Source of the DNA: Burkholderia stagnalis
GTDB lineage: Bacteria > Pseudomonadota > Gammaproteobacteria > Burkholderiales > Burkholderiaceae
DNA: 64,000 nucleotides
Assembly: GCF_902830275.1 (NCBI RefSeq)
Contig: NZ_CADESW010000005.1
Coordinates: 62,001 to 126,000, forward strand
Reading direction: 5' to 3'
In this document: piece by piece, positions 15,720-24,011 of the stretch
How positions within the stretch are numbered: the stretch's first letter is position 1
Layout: each line of letters opens with the position of its first letter
The notes under the pieces: generated by a model
What the model was told of the DNA's origin: nothing
The model's input: the letters and a program-made list of their open reading frames with translations, nothing else
Databases searched by the model: none
Position numbers and translations under genes: made by a program

Positions 15720-16637
15720 ATGGACAGGCGGTTTACACAGGTCGAATTCGGGCCGCACAAGGTCGACGTGCCTGAAGGCGGCTACTACGACCGATTCCGG
15801 ATGAATCCGGACCTGAACGAAGTCGCGCGGGATCCCGCCGCGGGAAACATCGATTTTTTCCGTCGGATTCCGAAGCGTCTGGTCAATTCGAGGGTCGGCC
15901 CGACCTGGGCGCCGAACTTCTACTACCGTTCCAGCAACATCCAGCTATTGTTCATGGCGCCGCTCGACCGCCTGCGGGCCATGTTGCCGGCGCCGCTCGA
16001 GCCGTTGCGGGCGGTGCCGGGGCACGGGCTGGTGGCGTTGACGTTCTTTTCGTATTCGGTCTGCGACAACGATCCGTACGACGAAGTGTCCGTCGCGGTG
16101 GTGATCCGCCGGCCCGGCGCGCGCGGTTCGCACGCGCTGGAGCTGATCGATGCCATGCGGCGCCGGAGCTTCGTCGCGCACGTGCTGGCGCTGCCCGTCA
16201 CCACGGAAATCGCGCGGGTTCGCGGCGTATACGGCTATCAACTGCCCAAGTGGCTAGCCGACATCGACGTGAACATCGGCGCCGACGTACGCGCCCGCAT
16301 TGCCGGCCCGGGCGGCCGGCCGGACCTGAGCCTGCGCGCGCCGCTGCCGGCGCTGAACAACGTTGCGTCGCAGTCGCGGATGAGCACGGCGACCATGATC
16401 AATCTCATCGACGGCGAATGGCACCAGAGCTCGGTGCAGACCAATACATTGTCGTTCGCCCAGCGCCTGTTGCCGCGCGACGTCGAGCTGGTGCGGCACG
16501 GCGGTCCGCTGAGCCAGTTGCTCGACGGATTGGGCGTATCCGCCATCATGCGTCTCGACGTGGCCAACGACGCGCAGCTGGTTCTGAACCTGCCGACGCC
16601 CTTGAAAGCCTTCGATGGGCCTGACAAGCAACGATAA
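15720..16637 (+). CDS. acetoacetate decarboxylase-family protein
   Basis: 305 aa from the ATG at 15720 after a strong GAGGAGGGG ribosome site. The central region has the acetoacetate decarboxylase fold, with LTFFSYSVCDNDPYDEVSVA and RVRGVYGYQLPKWLADIDVN. K177 in LPKW is the candidate Schiff-base lysine. The family decarboxylates beta-keto acids or acts as aldolase/dehydratase on other keto acids; the substrate is unknown. It sits 36 nt upstream of the oxidoreductase gene and is probably its operon partner under P2. Confidence 0.82.
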   Translation: MDRRFTQVEFGPHKVDVPEGGYYDRFRMNPDLNEVARDPAAGNIDFFRRIPKRLVNSRVGPTWAPNFYYRSSNIQLLFMAPLDRLRAMLPAPLEPLRAVPGHGLVALTFFSYSVCDNDPYDEVSVAVVIRRPGARGSHALELIDAMRRRSFVAHVLALPVTTEIARVRGVYGYQLPKWLADIDVNIGADVRARIAGPGGRPDLSLRAPLPALNNVASQSRMSTATMINLIDGEWHQSSVQTNTLSFAQRLLPRDVELVRHGGPLSQLLDGLGVSAIMRLDVANDAQLVLNLPTPLKAFDGPDKQR

Positions 16638-16673
16638 CGGCGCTTCGACTCGCCCACTCAAAAGGAATCGATC

Positions 16674-17918
16674 ATGACCGCACCGGCCTATGACCTCGTC
16701 GTGTTTGGCGCCACCAGCTTTGTCGGGCAGATCCTGACCCGCTACCTGTCCGAACACTTGTCGGGCGACGTCGAAACGCTGCGCTGGGCCATTGCCGGCC
16801 GATCGGAAACGAAGCTCAGGCAGGTCAGGGATGCGCTGGGCGCGGCGGGGCAAGCCTTGCCGATCATCGTCGCCGACGCGGCCGACGAAGCGCAGCTGCG
16901 AGCGCTGTGCGCGCAAACGCGGGTGGTCGTGTCGACCGTCGGGCCCTATGCACTTTATGGAGAACCGCTCGTCAAGACCTGCGCGGAAACCGGCACGGAC
17001 TATTGCGATCTCACCGGCGAGACCCAGTGGATCAAGCGGATGATCGACAAGTACGAGCCCGCGGCCCGTCAATCGGGGGCGCGCATCGTCCATTGCTGCG
17101 GCTTCGATTCGGTGCCGTCCGACATGGGTGTGTTTTTCCTGCAGCAACAGGCAAGGCGGCAGTGGGGCGTGCCGGCCGAGCAGGTGAAGATGCGCGTCAA
17201 AACGCTGAAGGGCGGCGCGTCGGGCGGAACGGTGGCGAGCGTGATCAACGTCGTGCGGGAAGCCGCGGCCGATCCCGCGTTGCGCCGGGAACTGCTCGAT
17301 CCGTATTCGCTGTGTCCGAAGGGGCACGGATTCACGGCGCGGCAGCACGCCGTCCGATCGGCGGAGTTCGACCGCGACTGCGATGCGTGGATCGCCCCGT
17401 TCGTGATGGCGGCCATCAACGAGCGGGTCGTGCATCGCTCCAACGCGCTTGCGGGCAATGCGTACGGCAGCCGGTTCACCTATGACGAAGCCGTCATGAC
17501 GGGCACGGGCCTCAAGGGCCGCGTGGCCGCGCTGGCGATGGTGGCCGGCCTCGGCGCGTTCATGGTGGGCGTCGTCATCAAGCCGGTGCGCAGCCTGATG
17601 GAGCGGTTCCTGCTGCCGAAGCCCGGCGAGGGGCCGAGCGCCGCGGCGCAGCTGGCCGGCCGCTACGATCTGCGTTTCTTCGGCCGCGCCGGCGACGGGC
17701 GGACCTTGCGCGTGAAAGTCACCGGCGATCGCGACCCCGGTTACGGCTCGACGGGCAAGATGCTGGGCCAGGCCGCGATCGGTCTCGCGCTGGATTGCCG
17801 CAGCGGCGGCGAGAAGGCCGGGCGCGGCGGCGGTTTCTGGACGCCCGCGACGATGTTCGACGAGCGCTATATCGAGCGTCTGGTGCGCCATGCGGGGTTG
17901 CGCTTCGAGCTGGCGTGA
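16674..17918 (+). CDS. saccharopine dehydrogenase-like NAD(P) oxidoreductase (trans-acting enoyl reductase type)
   Basis: 414 aa. An N-terminal Rossmann fold (YDLVVFGATSFVGQILTRYL) is followed by VVVSTVGPYALYGEPLVKTC and YCDLTGETQWIKRMIDKYE, the pattern of the saccharopine-dehydrogenase-like family that includes the mycobacterial trans-acting enoyl reductase. HCCGFDSVPSDMG follows. One hydrophobic segment is near residues 285-305. A lipid or polyketide substrate is inferred from the family. Second gene after the ADC-like gene, both presumably driven by P2. Confidence 0.85.
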   Translation: MTAPAYDLVVFGATSFVGQILTRYLSEHLSGDVETLRWAIAGRSETKLRQVRDALGAAGQALPIIVADAADEAQLRALCAQTRVVVSTVGPYALYGEPLVKTCAETGTDYCDLTGETQWIKRMIDKYEPAARQSGARIVHCCGFDSVPSDMGVFFLQQQARRQWGVPAEQVKMRVKTLKGGASGGTVASVINVVREAAADPALRRELLDPYSLCPKGHGFTARQHAVRSAEFDRDCDAWIAPFVMAAINERVVHRSNALAGNAYGSRFTYDEAVMTGTGLKGRVAALAMVAGLGAFMVGVVIKPVRSLMERFLLPKPGEGPSAAAQLAGRYDLRFFGRAGDGRTLRVKVTGDRDPGYGSTGKMLGQAAIGLALDCRSGGEKAGRGGGFWTPATMFDERYIERLVRHAGLRFELA

Positions 17919-18004
17919 TTCGGCAGCGGTATCGGCATGGAAACAATAAATATCGGCATGCGAATCAACGCGGGGAGGCGGCTTACTGTCACGGCTGATC
18001 AGAT

Positions 18005-18023
18005 GGCCGGATCCGATCCGGCC
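18005..18023. repeat. 19-bp perfect palindrome before merR2
   Basis: GGCCGGATC (18005-18013), a central C, then GATCCGGCC. It ends 16 bp before the merR2 start, so it could be an operator or a hairpin affecting translation. Confidence 0.45.
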
Positions 18024-18039
18024 GGGGAGTATCCGGAAC

Positions 18040-18510
18040 ATGAAGATCGGGGAACTGGCGGCGCGCACCGGCCTTACCCCTTCGCGTATCCGCTTCTATG
18101 AACGCATCGGTCTGTTGACGAGCGTCGAGCGGCAGGCGAACGGTTATCGAACTTATTCGCCGGAAGCGGTGGTGATGCTCGATCTGATCACGGCCGCGCA
18201 GAAGGCGGATTTCAGCCTCGACGAGATCCGCACGCTGATTCCGTCCGACTTCGCGCAGTGGCCATGCGGTTCGCTGCTCGATGCGCTGCGCCGCAAGGTG
18301 CAGGGCATCGAGGCGCTGGAAGCGCGGCTTGCGCGCAACAAGGCGCACGTCATGTCGCTCATCGCCGGGATCGGGGCGAAACCGGAGGCGGTGGAGCGTA
18401 CCGCCCACGCGATGCGACTGCTGTCGCGGGTCCATCCGGAGAACACGGCAAGCGCCGGCCACGCCGACGACGACACGCGCGACAAGCCGGCCCGGCGCCG
18501 GACGACCTGA
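18040..18510 (+). CDS. MerR-family regulator (merR2), paralogue of merR1
   Basis: 156 aa. MKIGELAARTGLTPSRIRFY aligns closely with merR1, as does NGYRTYSPEAVVMLDLITAA. A coiled helix (LDALRRKVQGIEALEARLA) follows and the tail is basic. Only one cysteine is seen (QWPCGSL), so a CueR-type metal site is not supported. It converges with the DJ-1 gene, whose promoter P3 also has a 19-bp spacer. Either paralogue could act there. Confidence 0.9.
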   Translation: MKIGELAARTGLTPSRIRFYERIGLLTSVERQANGYRTYSPEAVVMLDLITAAQKADFSLDEIRTLIPSDFAQWPCGSLLDALRRKVQGIEALEARLARNKAHVMSLIAGIGAKPEAVERTAHAMRLLSRVHPENTASAGHADDDTRDKPARRRTT

Positions 18511-18567
18511 CCCCGGACGGCCGCCGGCGCATCGCGTTGCGTTCCGGGCGCGCGCCCGTGCGCCGCG

Positions 18568-19251
18568 TTACAGGAGCGCGACGACCTGCTCGGCCGTCGC
18601 CTTCGCCGATTGCGGATTCTGGCCGGTCACCAGCCGGCCGTCGACGACGACGTTCGACGTGAACGGCAGCAGCGCCTTCTCATAGCGCGCACCGCGCCGC
18701 GCCATCTCCTGCTCGACGTTGTAGGGCACCTTCTTCGCGACGCCGGCCAGGATTTCCTCCACCCACGAGTAGCCGGTGATCCGGCGTCCGGCGACCAGCA
18801 GCGTGCCGTCCGACAGCGTCGCGTTCAACAGTCCGCAGTAGCCGTGGCAGACCGACGACACGATGCCGCCGCGCTCGTAGATCCCGCGCGTGAGCCGCTG
18901 CAGCCCCGCATCGTCCGGAAAATCCCACATGACCGCATGGCCGCCAGTGAAATAGATCGCATCGAAATCGGCCGGATCGAGCGCGTCGGGCCGCGCGGTG
19001 TTTGCGAGCAGGGCCTGGTTCGCCTTGTCGGCGCGCCACGCTTTCGCGGCTGCGTCCGCGTGCGGCCATTTAAGCGAGCGGGGCTCCAGCGGCGACACGC
19101 CGCCCTTCGGGCTCACGAGCTGCTGCTCGTATCCCTTCGCCGCGAAGATGTGGTGGGCGTGGGTCAGCTCGGACAGCCACAGGCCGGTTGGTTGCGACGG
19201 GTCGGCGTGGTGCGCGACGTTGCTGACGGCGTGAAGTATGCGCTTGGTCAT
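18568..19251 (-). CDS. DJ-1/PfpI-family protein, Hsp31/glyoxalase III type
   Basis: 227 aa. Nucleophile elbow SSVCHGYCGLL with C135-H136, and a conserved acid at E28 in TGLWLSELTHAHH. DAIYFTGGHAVMWDFPDD matches the Hsp31-like branch of class I glutamine-amidotransferase-like proteins. These act as glyoxalase III, deglycase or chaperones against reactive carbonyls. Preceded by MerR-type promoter P3 at 19359-19389. Together with the aldehyde dehydrogenase next door this suggests electrophile or aldehyde stress. Confidence 0.9.
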   Translation of the reverse strand: MTKRILHAVSNVAHHADPSQPTGLWLSELTHAHHIFAAKGYEQQLVSPKGGVSPLEPRSLKWPHADAAAKAWRADKANQALLANTARPDALDPADFDAIYFTGGHAVMWDFPDDAGLQRLTRGIYERGGIVSSVCHGYCGLLNATLSDGTLLVAGRRITGYSWVEEILAGVAKKVPYNVEQEMARRGARYEKALLPFTSNVVVDGRLVTGQNPQSAKATAEQVVALL

Positions 19252-19358
19252 GATGCGACTCCCTCTTCATCGGCCACGGGCGGTGCATCTTCGACGCGCC
19301 GCCGTTTTGTCGGATGGCAGGACACAGACCCATAGCCTCGATACGCTTGCCGAGGCCA

Positions 19359-19389
19359 ACCATAACCTTGAGGTGAAGTTAAAGGTCAA
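19359..19389 (-). promoter_or_regulatory. MerR-type promoter P3 (toward the DJ-1 gene)
   Basis: Minus strand: -35 TTGACC (19384-19389), a 19-bp spacer (19365-19383) and -10 TATGGT (19359-19364). ACCTT and AAGGT form the outer arms of a dyad across the spacer. The -35 box overlaps the stop codon of the upstream tetR gene, so the DJ-1 gene has its own promoter. Confidence 0.7.
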
Positions 19390-20033
19390 GACCTTTTTGC
19401 CTTGCTGCGTACGGGGCTTTCTTGAGACAGGACGAGCCCGTCCAGCAAGGTCGTCAATGCGTCTTCGATCGCATGGTCGCCGACTTTCTCGCGCACCAGC
19501 CGCCCGTCGATCTCGAGCATCGTCAGCCCATGAAGATGCGCCCAGCAGGCCGTTGCCTGGCCGAGCGCGGGGCGCAAGCGGATCGTGCCGGCCTGCTGGC
19601 CTTGCTCGAGGATGTCGACGACCAGCAGGAAGGGCGCCTGCGTGCGCGGATCGAGATGGATATCCGTCGGCTCGCCGGCATCCGCGGCGAACATCAGGCG
19701 GTAGAGATCCGGGTTTTGCTTGCCGAACGCGAGATGGGCGTAGGCCAGCGCGCGCAGCACCGCTGGGGTGTCCGCCGCGGGATCCACGGACGCGGCGAGC
19801 GCATCGCGCAGGCGATCGAACCCGATCAGCGCCAGCTCGTGCAGCAACGCGGCCTTGTCCGGGAAATGCCGGTAGGGCGCGGAGTGGCTGACGTTCGCCC
19901 GCCGCGCGATTTCACGCAGCGTGAACTGCCAGCCCTGTTGCTCCTGCAGCGTGTCGAGCGCCGTGTCGATGATCGCGCGCCGCAGATCCCCGTGGTGATA
20001 CGCCTTTTGCCCGGCATCTGCTTCCGACGGCAT
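19386..20033 (-). CDS. TetR/AcrR-family regulator
   Basis: 215 aa. N-terminal HTH: DTLQEQQGWQFTLREIARRA then NVSHSAPYRHFPDKAALLHE. C-terminal ligand domain of the TetR_C type (LARVHLGLT-like region AHLHGLTMLEIDGRLV). Divergent from the aldehyde dehydrogenase with a 99-bp spacer that holds a perfect palindrome next to the start (20043-20058). Likely represses itself and the dehydrogenase. Confidence 0.9.
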   Translation of the reverse strand: MPSEADAGQKAYHHGDLRRAIIDTALDTLQEQQGWQFTLREIARRANVSHSAPYRHFPDKAALLHELALIGFDRLRDALAASVDPAADTPAVLRALAYAHLAFGKQNPDLYRLMFAADAGEPTDIHLDPRTQAPFLLVVDILEQGQQAGTIRLRPALGQATACWAHLHGLTMLEIDGRLVREKVGDHAIEDALTTLLDGLVLSQESPVRSKAKRS

Positions 20034-20042
20034 CGTGTTGCT

Positions 20043-20058
20043 CCCATGTTGACATGGG
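20043..20058. promoter_or_regulatory. TetR operator candidate
   Basis: Perfect inverted repeat CCCATGT-TG-ACATGGG, 9 bp upstream of the tetR start. A second small dyad, GACA-G-TGTC (20095-20103), lies nearer the divergent gene. Confidence 0.55.
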
Positions 20059-20132
20059 ACACATTGTGGTCCTATGATCCGGACCGAGCAAGTTGACAGT
20101 GTCTACATTGACGCAACCTCGTGAGGCGCACC

Positions 20133-21608
20133 ATGTTCGTTTCCGCAGAATCCAGCTCGAGCATCGACCCGGCGGCATTGCTGGCCCGCCAGCGCAGCGC
20201 ATTCGTCAAGGAGGGGCCGCCGGGCGTGCAGCAGCGCAAGGCAAGGCTCGCCCGGCTGCGCGCGGCGGTGCTGGCCCACCGCCGCGACGTGGAGGAGGCG
20301 ATCAGCGCCGACTTCGGACATCGCTCGCGCCACGAAACCGCGATCATGGAACTGGTCGGCGTGATCCAGGCGATCGACTACCTGTCGCGCAACCTGCGCC
20401 GCTTCATGAAGCCCCAGCGCCGGCACGTCGGCATCTTCTACCGCGCCGGGCATGCGCGCGTGGAATACCAGCCGGTGGGCGTGGTCGGCGTGATGGCGCC
20501 GTGGAACTACCCGTTCTCGCTGACCTTCATTCCGCTCGCCACCGCGCTGGCCGCCGGCAACCGCGCGATGCTCAAGCCGTCGGAGCTGACGCCGCGCACC
20601 AGCGAGGTGATCCGGCGGATGCTCGCCGACACCTTCCCGAGCGAGGAAGTCGCGGTCGTGCTCGGCGGCCCGGAAGTCGGCGCCGCGTTCAGCGGTTTGC
20701 CGTTCGACCATCTGCTGTTTACCGGCAGCACGCAGGTGGGCCGCAAGGTCATGAAGGCGGCCAGCGACAACCTGGTGCCGGTGACGCTCGAACTGGGCGG
20801 CAAGAGCCCCGTGATCGTCGCGAGGGGGCATGTCGACGCGCGGACGATGTCCGGCATCGTGTTCGGCAAGCTGTCGAACGGCGGACAGACCTGCGTGGCA
20901 CCCGACTACGCGCTGGTGCACGAAGAAGATCTGGACGCATTCGTCGCGCAATACGATGCGGCGGTCGCGCGTTTCTATCCGGACGGGCCGACCAGTCAGG
21001 ACTACACGTCGATCGTCAGCGACCGGCATTTCGATCGCCTGAAAGGCCTCGTCGACGAGGCGCGCAGCAAGGGCGCGCGCGTGATCGAGGCGGGCGTGAA
21101 TCCGCAGAACGCGGCCAACCGCAAGCGGACGCTCGCGCCCACGTTGATCGTCGGGGCCGGCGACGACACGGCGGTCATGCAGGAGGAGATCTTCGGGCCG
21201 ATCCTGCCGGTGCGCGCATATCGCACGATCGACGAGGTCATCGACTACGTGAACGCGCGCCCGCGGCCGCTGGCGCTCTACTATTTCGGCGCGCGGGACG
21301 GCGACTGCGAGACGCTGCTGACGCGCACCACGTCAGGCAACGTCGGCATCAACAACACGCTCCTGCACGTCGCGCAGGAAGACCTGCCGTTCGGCGGCGT
21401 CGGGCCGAGCGGGATGGGCGCGTATCACGGCATCGAAGGATTCCGTGCGATGAGCCATGCGAAGGGCGTATTCGTTCAAGGCCGCTGGGCGCTCCCGAAC
21501 CTGCTGCGCGCGCCGTTCGGCAAGCTGGCGGATTTCTCGCTGGCGGCGCTGCTCGGGCCGAGCCGGCAACCGGCCGGCGGGCGCGTCGAATGGGACGCGA
21601 AGCGCTGA
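20133..21608 (+). CDS. aldehyde dehydrogenase, coniferyl-aldehyde type
   Basis: 491 aa from the ATG at 20133. Catalytic C254 in NGGQTCVAPDY and general base E220 in VTLELGGKSP. The N-terminus and VGVMAPWNYPFSLTFIPLA match class 3-like coniferyl aldehyde dehydrogenases (CalB). These oxidise aromatic or medium-chain aldehydes to acids with NAD(P). Divergent from the TetR regulator. The aromatic substrate is inferred from similarity only. Confidence 0.9.
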   Translation: MFVSAESSSSIDPAALLARQRSAFVKEGPPGVQQRKARLARLRAAVLAHRRDVEEAISADFGHRSRHETAIMELVGVIQAIDYLSRNLRRFMKPQRRHVGIFYRAGHARVEYQPVGVVGVMAPWNYPFSLTFIPLATALAAGNRAMLKPSELTPRTSEVIRRMLADTFPSEEVAVVLGGPEVGAAFSGLPFDHLLFTGSTQVGRKVMKAASDNLVPVTLELGGKSPVIVARGHVDARTMSGIVFGKLSNGGQTCVAPDYALVHEEDLDAFVAQYDAAVARFYPDGPTSQDYTSIVSDRHFDRLKGLVDEARSKGARVIEAGVNPQNAANRKRTLAPTLIVGAGDDTAVMQEEIFGPILPVRAYRTIDEVIDYVNARPRPLALYYFGARDGDCETLLTRTTSGNVGINNTLLHVAQEDLPFGGVGPSGMGAYHGIEGFRAMSHAKGVFVQGRWALPNLLRAPFGKLADFSLAALLGPSRQPAGGRVEWDAKR

Positions 21609-21628
21609 GGCGCGCGAAACACCATGAA

Positions 21629-21651
21629 CGGGGCGCGGCCGCCGCGCCCCG
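21629..21651. terminator. hairpin after the aldehyde dehydrogenase
   Basis: 10-bp perfect stem CGGGGCGCGG / CCGCGCCCCG with a 3-nt loop, 21 nt after the stop. No T-tract follows. Confidence 0.5.
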
Positions 21652-21944
21652 TCAGCCATCGTGCCGCCCGACCCGCCGTCGACGTGCAGCTCGCGCGCGA
21701 TCGGGTTCGTCGGGCATCTCGCCGAGGAAGCGCAGCGGCCGATGGCGTTCGTGCCGTGGCCGTGCATCGAAGACTAGGCGTGCGTCGACCTGCGCGATGA
21801 AGCGCAAGCCTGCGCATCGCGGGATCGCGCCCCCCGCCGCCGACGTTAAGCAAATTCGAAGTCACGGTTCGGGAAAGACGACTTCGCGAAACCACGGGTG
21901 AGGTTCATAGTAGGAGCCTCTGCAGCGTACCGGAGATTTCGCAA
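21652..21944 (+). other. intergenic stretch with possible gene remnant and a dyad
   Basis: No complete gene. One plus frame ends at 21774-21776 with the protein-like tail GHLAEEAQRPMAFVPWPCIED, but it has no start and could be a remnant. An inverted repeat CGAAGTC / GACTTCG (21857-21863 and 21880-21886) lies about 60 bp before the itaconate cluster and may be regulatory. Confidence 0.3.
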
Positions 21945-22805
21945 GTGTCGACCTCATCATCGCAGGAACCTGCGTCGCCGCCGCTCGACGCGTGGCTGGG
22001 CAAGACGGAAACGCTCGGCGACGACATCACGTCGTACCCGCTCGCCGCGCTGGCCGCGACGCTCGATCGCGCGGCGCCCGGCGATACCGTGCCGCCGCTC
22101 TGGAACTGGCTGTATTTCCTGCCGGTCGCGCCGCTTGCGCAGGTCGGCGCCGACGGGCATCCGAAGCGCGGCGGCTTCCTGCCGCCGGTGCCGCTGCCGC
22201 GCCGCATGTGGGCGGGCGGGCGCCTGACGTTCCATGCGCCGCTGCGCGTGGGCCGCCACGCGACGCGCGAATCGACGATCGCGAGCATCGAGGACAAGAC
22301 CGGCCGCAGCGGCCGCCTCGTGTTCGTGACGGTCCAGCATCGCTACGAATCGGACGGCGTGCTGTGCATCGAGGAAGAGCACGACATCGTCTATCGCAAC
22401 GCGCCGCAGCCGGGTGCGCCGGCGCCGAAGCCGGTTGCCGCACCGCAGGGCGAGGCATGGTCGCGCACCGTGACGGCCGATCCGGTGCTGCTGTTCCGCT
22501 ATTCGGCACTCACCTTCAACGGCCACCGGATCCACTACGACCACCCGTATGCGACGCAGGCGGAAGGCTACCCGGGCCTCGTCGTGCACGGCCCGCTGAT
22601 CGCGACGCTGCTCGCCGATCTCGTGCGCCGCGAACGCCCCGGCGCGACGCTCGCGACGTTCGCGTTCCGCGCGGTGCGCCCGACCTTCGACGGCCACGCG
22701 TTCACGCTGTGCGGCAAGCCGTCCGACGACGGCAGCACGGTCGAGCTGTGGGCGAAGGACCACGAAGGCCACCTGACGATGCAGGCGAGCGCGACGCTGG
22801 CCTGA
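21945..22805 (+). CDS. ich: itaconyl-CoA / mesaconyl-C4-CoA hydratase (FAS1-like dehydratase)
   Basis: 286 aa from a GTG at 21945. Double hot-dog protein of the FAS1-like dehydratase/HTD2 family: PPLWNWLYFLP and GGFLPPVPLPRRMWAGGRL in the N-half, FRYSALTFNGHRIHYDHPYA and YPGLVVHGPLIATLLADL in the C-half. NGHRIHYD carries the hydratase Asn/His pair. In P. aeruginosa the homologous Ich hydrates itaconyl-CoA to citramalyl-CoA. The following genes (acyl-CoA dehydrogenase, CoA transferase, citramalyl-CoA lyase-like) match that cluster, which supports the assignment. Confidence 0.85.
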   Translation: MSTSSSQEPASPPLDAWLGKTETLGDDITSYPLAALAATLDRAAPGDTVPPLWNWLYFLPVAPLAQVGADGHPKRGGFLPPVPLPRRMWAGGRLTFHAPLRVGRHATRESTIASIEDKTGRSGRLVFVTVQHRYESDGVLCIEEEHDIVYRNAPQPGAPAPKPVAAPQGEAWSRTVTADPVLLFRYSALTFNGHRIHYDHPYATQAEGYPGLVVHGPLIATLLADLVRRERPGATLATFAFRAVRPTFDGHAFTLCGKPSDDGSTVELWAKDHEGHLTMQASATLA

Positions 22806-22836
22806 CCCTGACACACGCCATCAACGAATCTCGCTC

Positions 22837-24000
22837 ATGCAAACGACGCACGACAACACTTTCCAGGACATCCGTGAAGCGGTGCGCGACCTCTGCTCGC
22901 AGTTCTCCAGCGAATATTTCCGCAAGATCGACGAAGCGCGCGGCTATCCCGACGCGTTCGTCACCGCGCTGACGAACGCGGGCTGGCTCGGCGCGCTGAT
23001 TCCGCAGGAATACGGCGGCTCCGGCCTCGGGCTCACCGAAGCGTCGGTGATCATGGAGGAGATCAACCGTTCGGGCGGCAACTCGGGCGCGTGCCACGGG
23101 CAGATGTACAACATGGGCACGCTGCTGCGCCACGGTTCCGCCGCGCAGAAGGACAGGTACCTGCCGAAGATCGCGAGCGGCGAGCTGCGCCTGCAGTCGA
23201 TGGGCGTGACCGAGCCGACCACCGGCACCGACACCACGAAGATCAGGACCACCGCCGAGAAGCGTGGCGACCGCTACGTGATCAACGGCCAGAAGGTGTG
23301 GATCTCGCGCGTGCTGCACTCGGACCTGATGATCCTGCTGGCGCGCACGACGCCGCTGGCGGAAGTCAGCAAGAAGTCCGAAGGGATGTCGATCTTCATC
23401 GTCGACCTGCGCGACGCGATCGGCAACGGGCTGACGGTCCAGCCGATCCTGAACATGGTCAACCACGAGACCAGCGAGCTGTTCTTCGACAACCTCGAGA
23501 TCCCCGCCGGGAACCTGATCGGCGAGGAAGGCATGGGCTTCAAGTACCTCCTCGACGGGCTGAACGCCGAACGCACGCTGATCGCGGGCGAATGCATCGG
23601 CGACGGCTACTGGTTCATCGACAAGGTCAGCCGGTACGTGAACGAGCGCGTCGTGTTCGGCCGCCCGATCGGGCAGAACCAGGGCGTGCAGTTCCCGATC
23701 GCGCGCGCGTTCGTGAACGTCGAGGCGGCGAGCCTGATGCGCTTCGAGGCCGCGCGCCGGTTCGACGCGCACGCGCCGTGCGGCGCGCAGGCGAACATGG
23801 CGAAGCTGCTCGCGGCCGATGCGTCGTGGGAAGCGGCGAATGCATGCCTGCAGTTCCACGGCGGCTTCGGCTTCGCGTGCGAATACGACGTCGAGCGCAA
23901 GTTCCGCGAAACCCGCCTGTACCAGGTCGCGCCGGTCTCGACGAACCTGATCCTGTCGTACGTCGCCGAGCATTTGCTCGGCCTGCCGCGTTCATTCTGA
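22837..24000 (+). CDS. acyl-CoA dehydrogenase of the itaconate cluster
   Basis: 387 aa, normal ACAD length. GWLGALIPQEYGGSGLGLTE in the N-domain, then LQSMGVTEPTTGTDTTKIRT, VINGQKVWISRV, ERTLIAGECIGDGYW and the C-terminal LQFHGGFGFACEYDVERKFR. FAD-dependent oxidation of an acyl-CoA. The P. aeruginosa itaconate operon has an ACAD at the same position between Ich and Ict, though the pathway steps themselves do not need it. The substrate is unknown. Confidence 0.92.
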   Translation: MQTTHDNTFQDIREAVRDLCSQFSSEYFRKIDEARGYPDAFVTALTNAGWLGALIPQEYGGSGLGLTEASVIMEEINRSGGNSGACHGQMYNMGTLLRHGSAAQKDRYLPKIASGELRLQSMGVTEPTTGTDTTKIRTTAEKRGDRYVINGQKVWISRVLHSDLMILLARTTPLAEVSKKSEGMSIFIVDLRDAIGNGLTVQPILNMVNHETSELFFDNLEIPAGNLIGEEGMGFKYLLDGLNAERTLIAGECIGDGYWFIDKVSRYVNERVVFGRPIGQNQGVQFPIARAFVNVEAASLMRFEAARRFDAHAPCGAQANMAKLLAADASWEAANACLQFHGGFGFACEYDVERKFRETRLYQVAPVSTNLILSYVAEHLLGLPRSF

Positions 24001-24011
24001 GGAGAGCCAGC

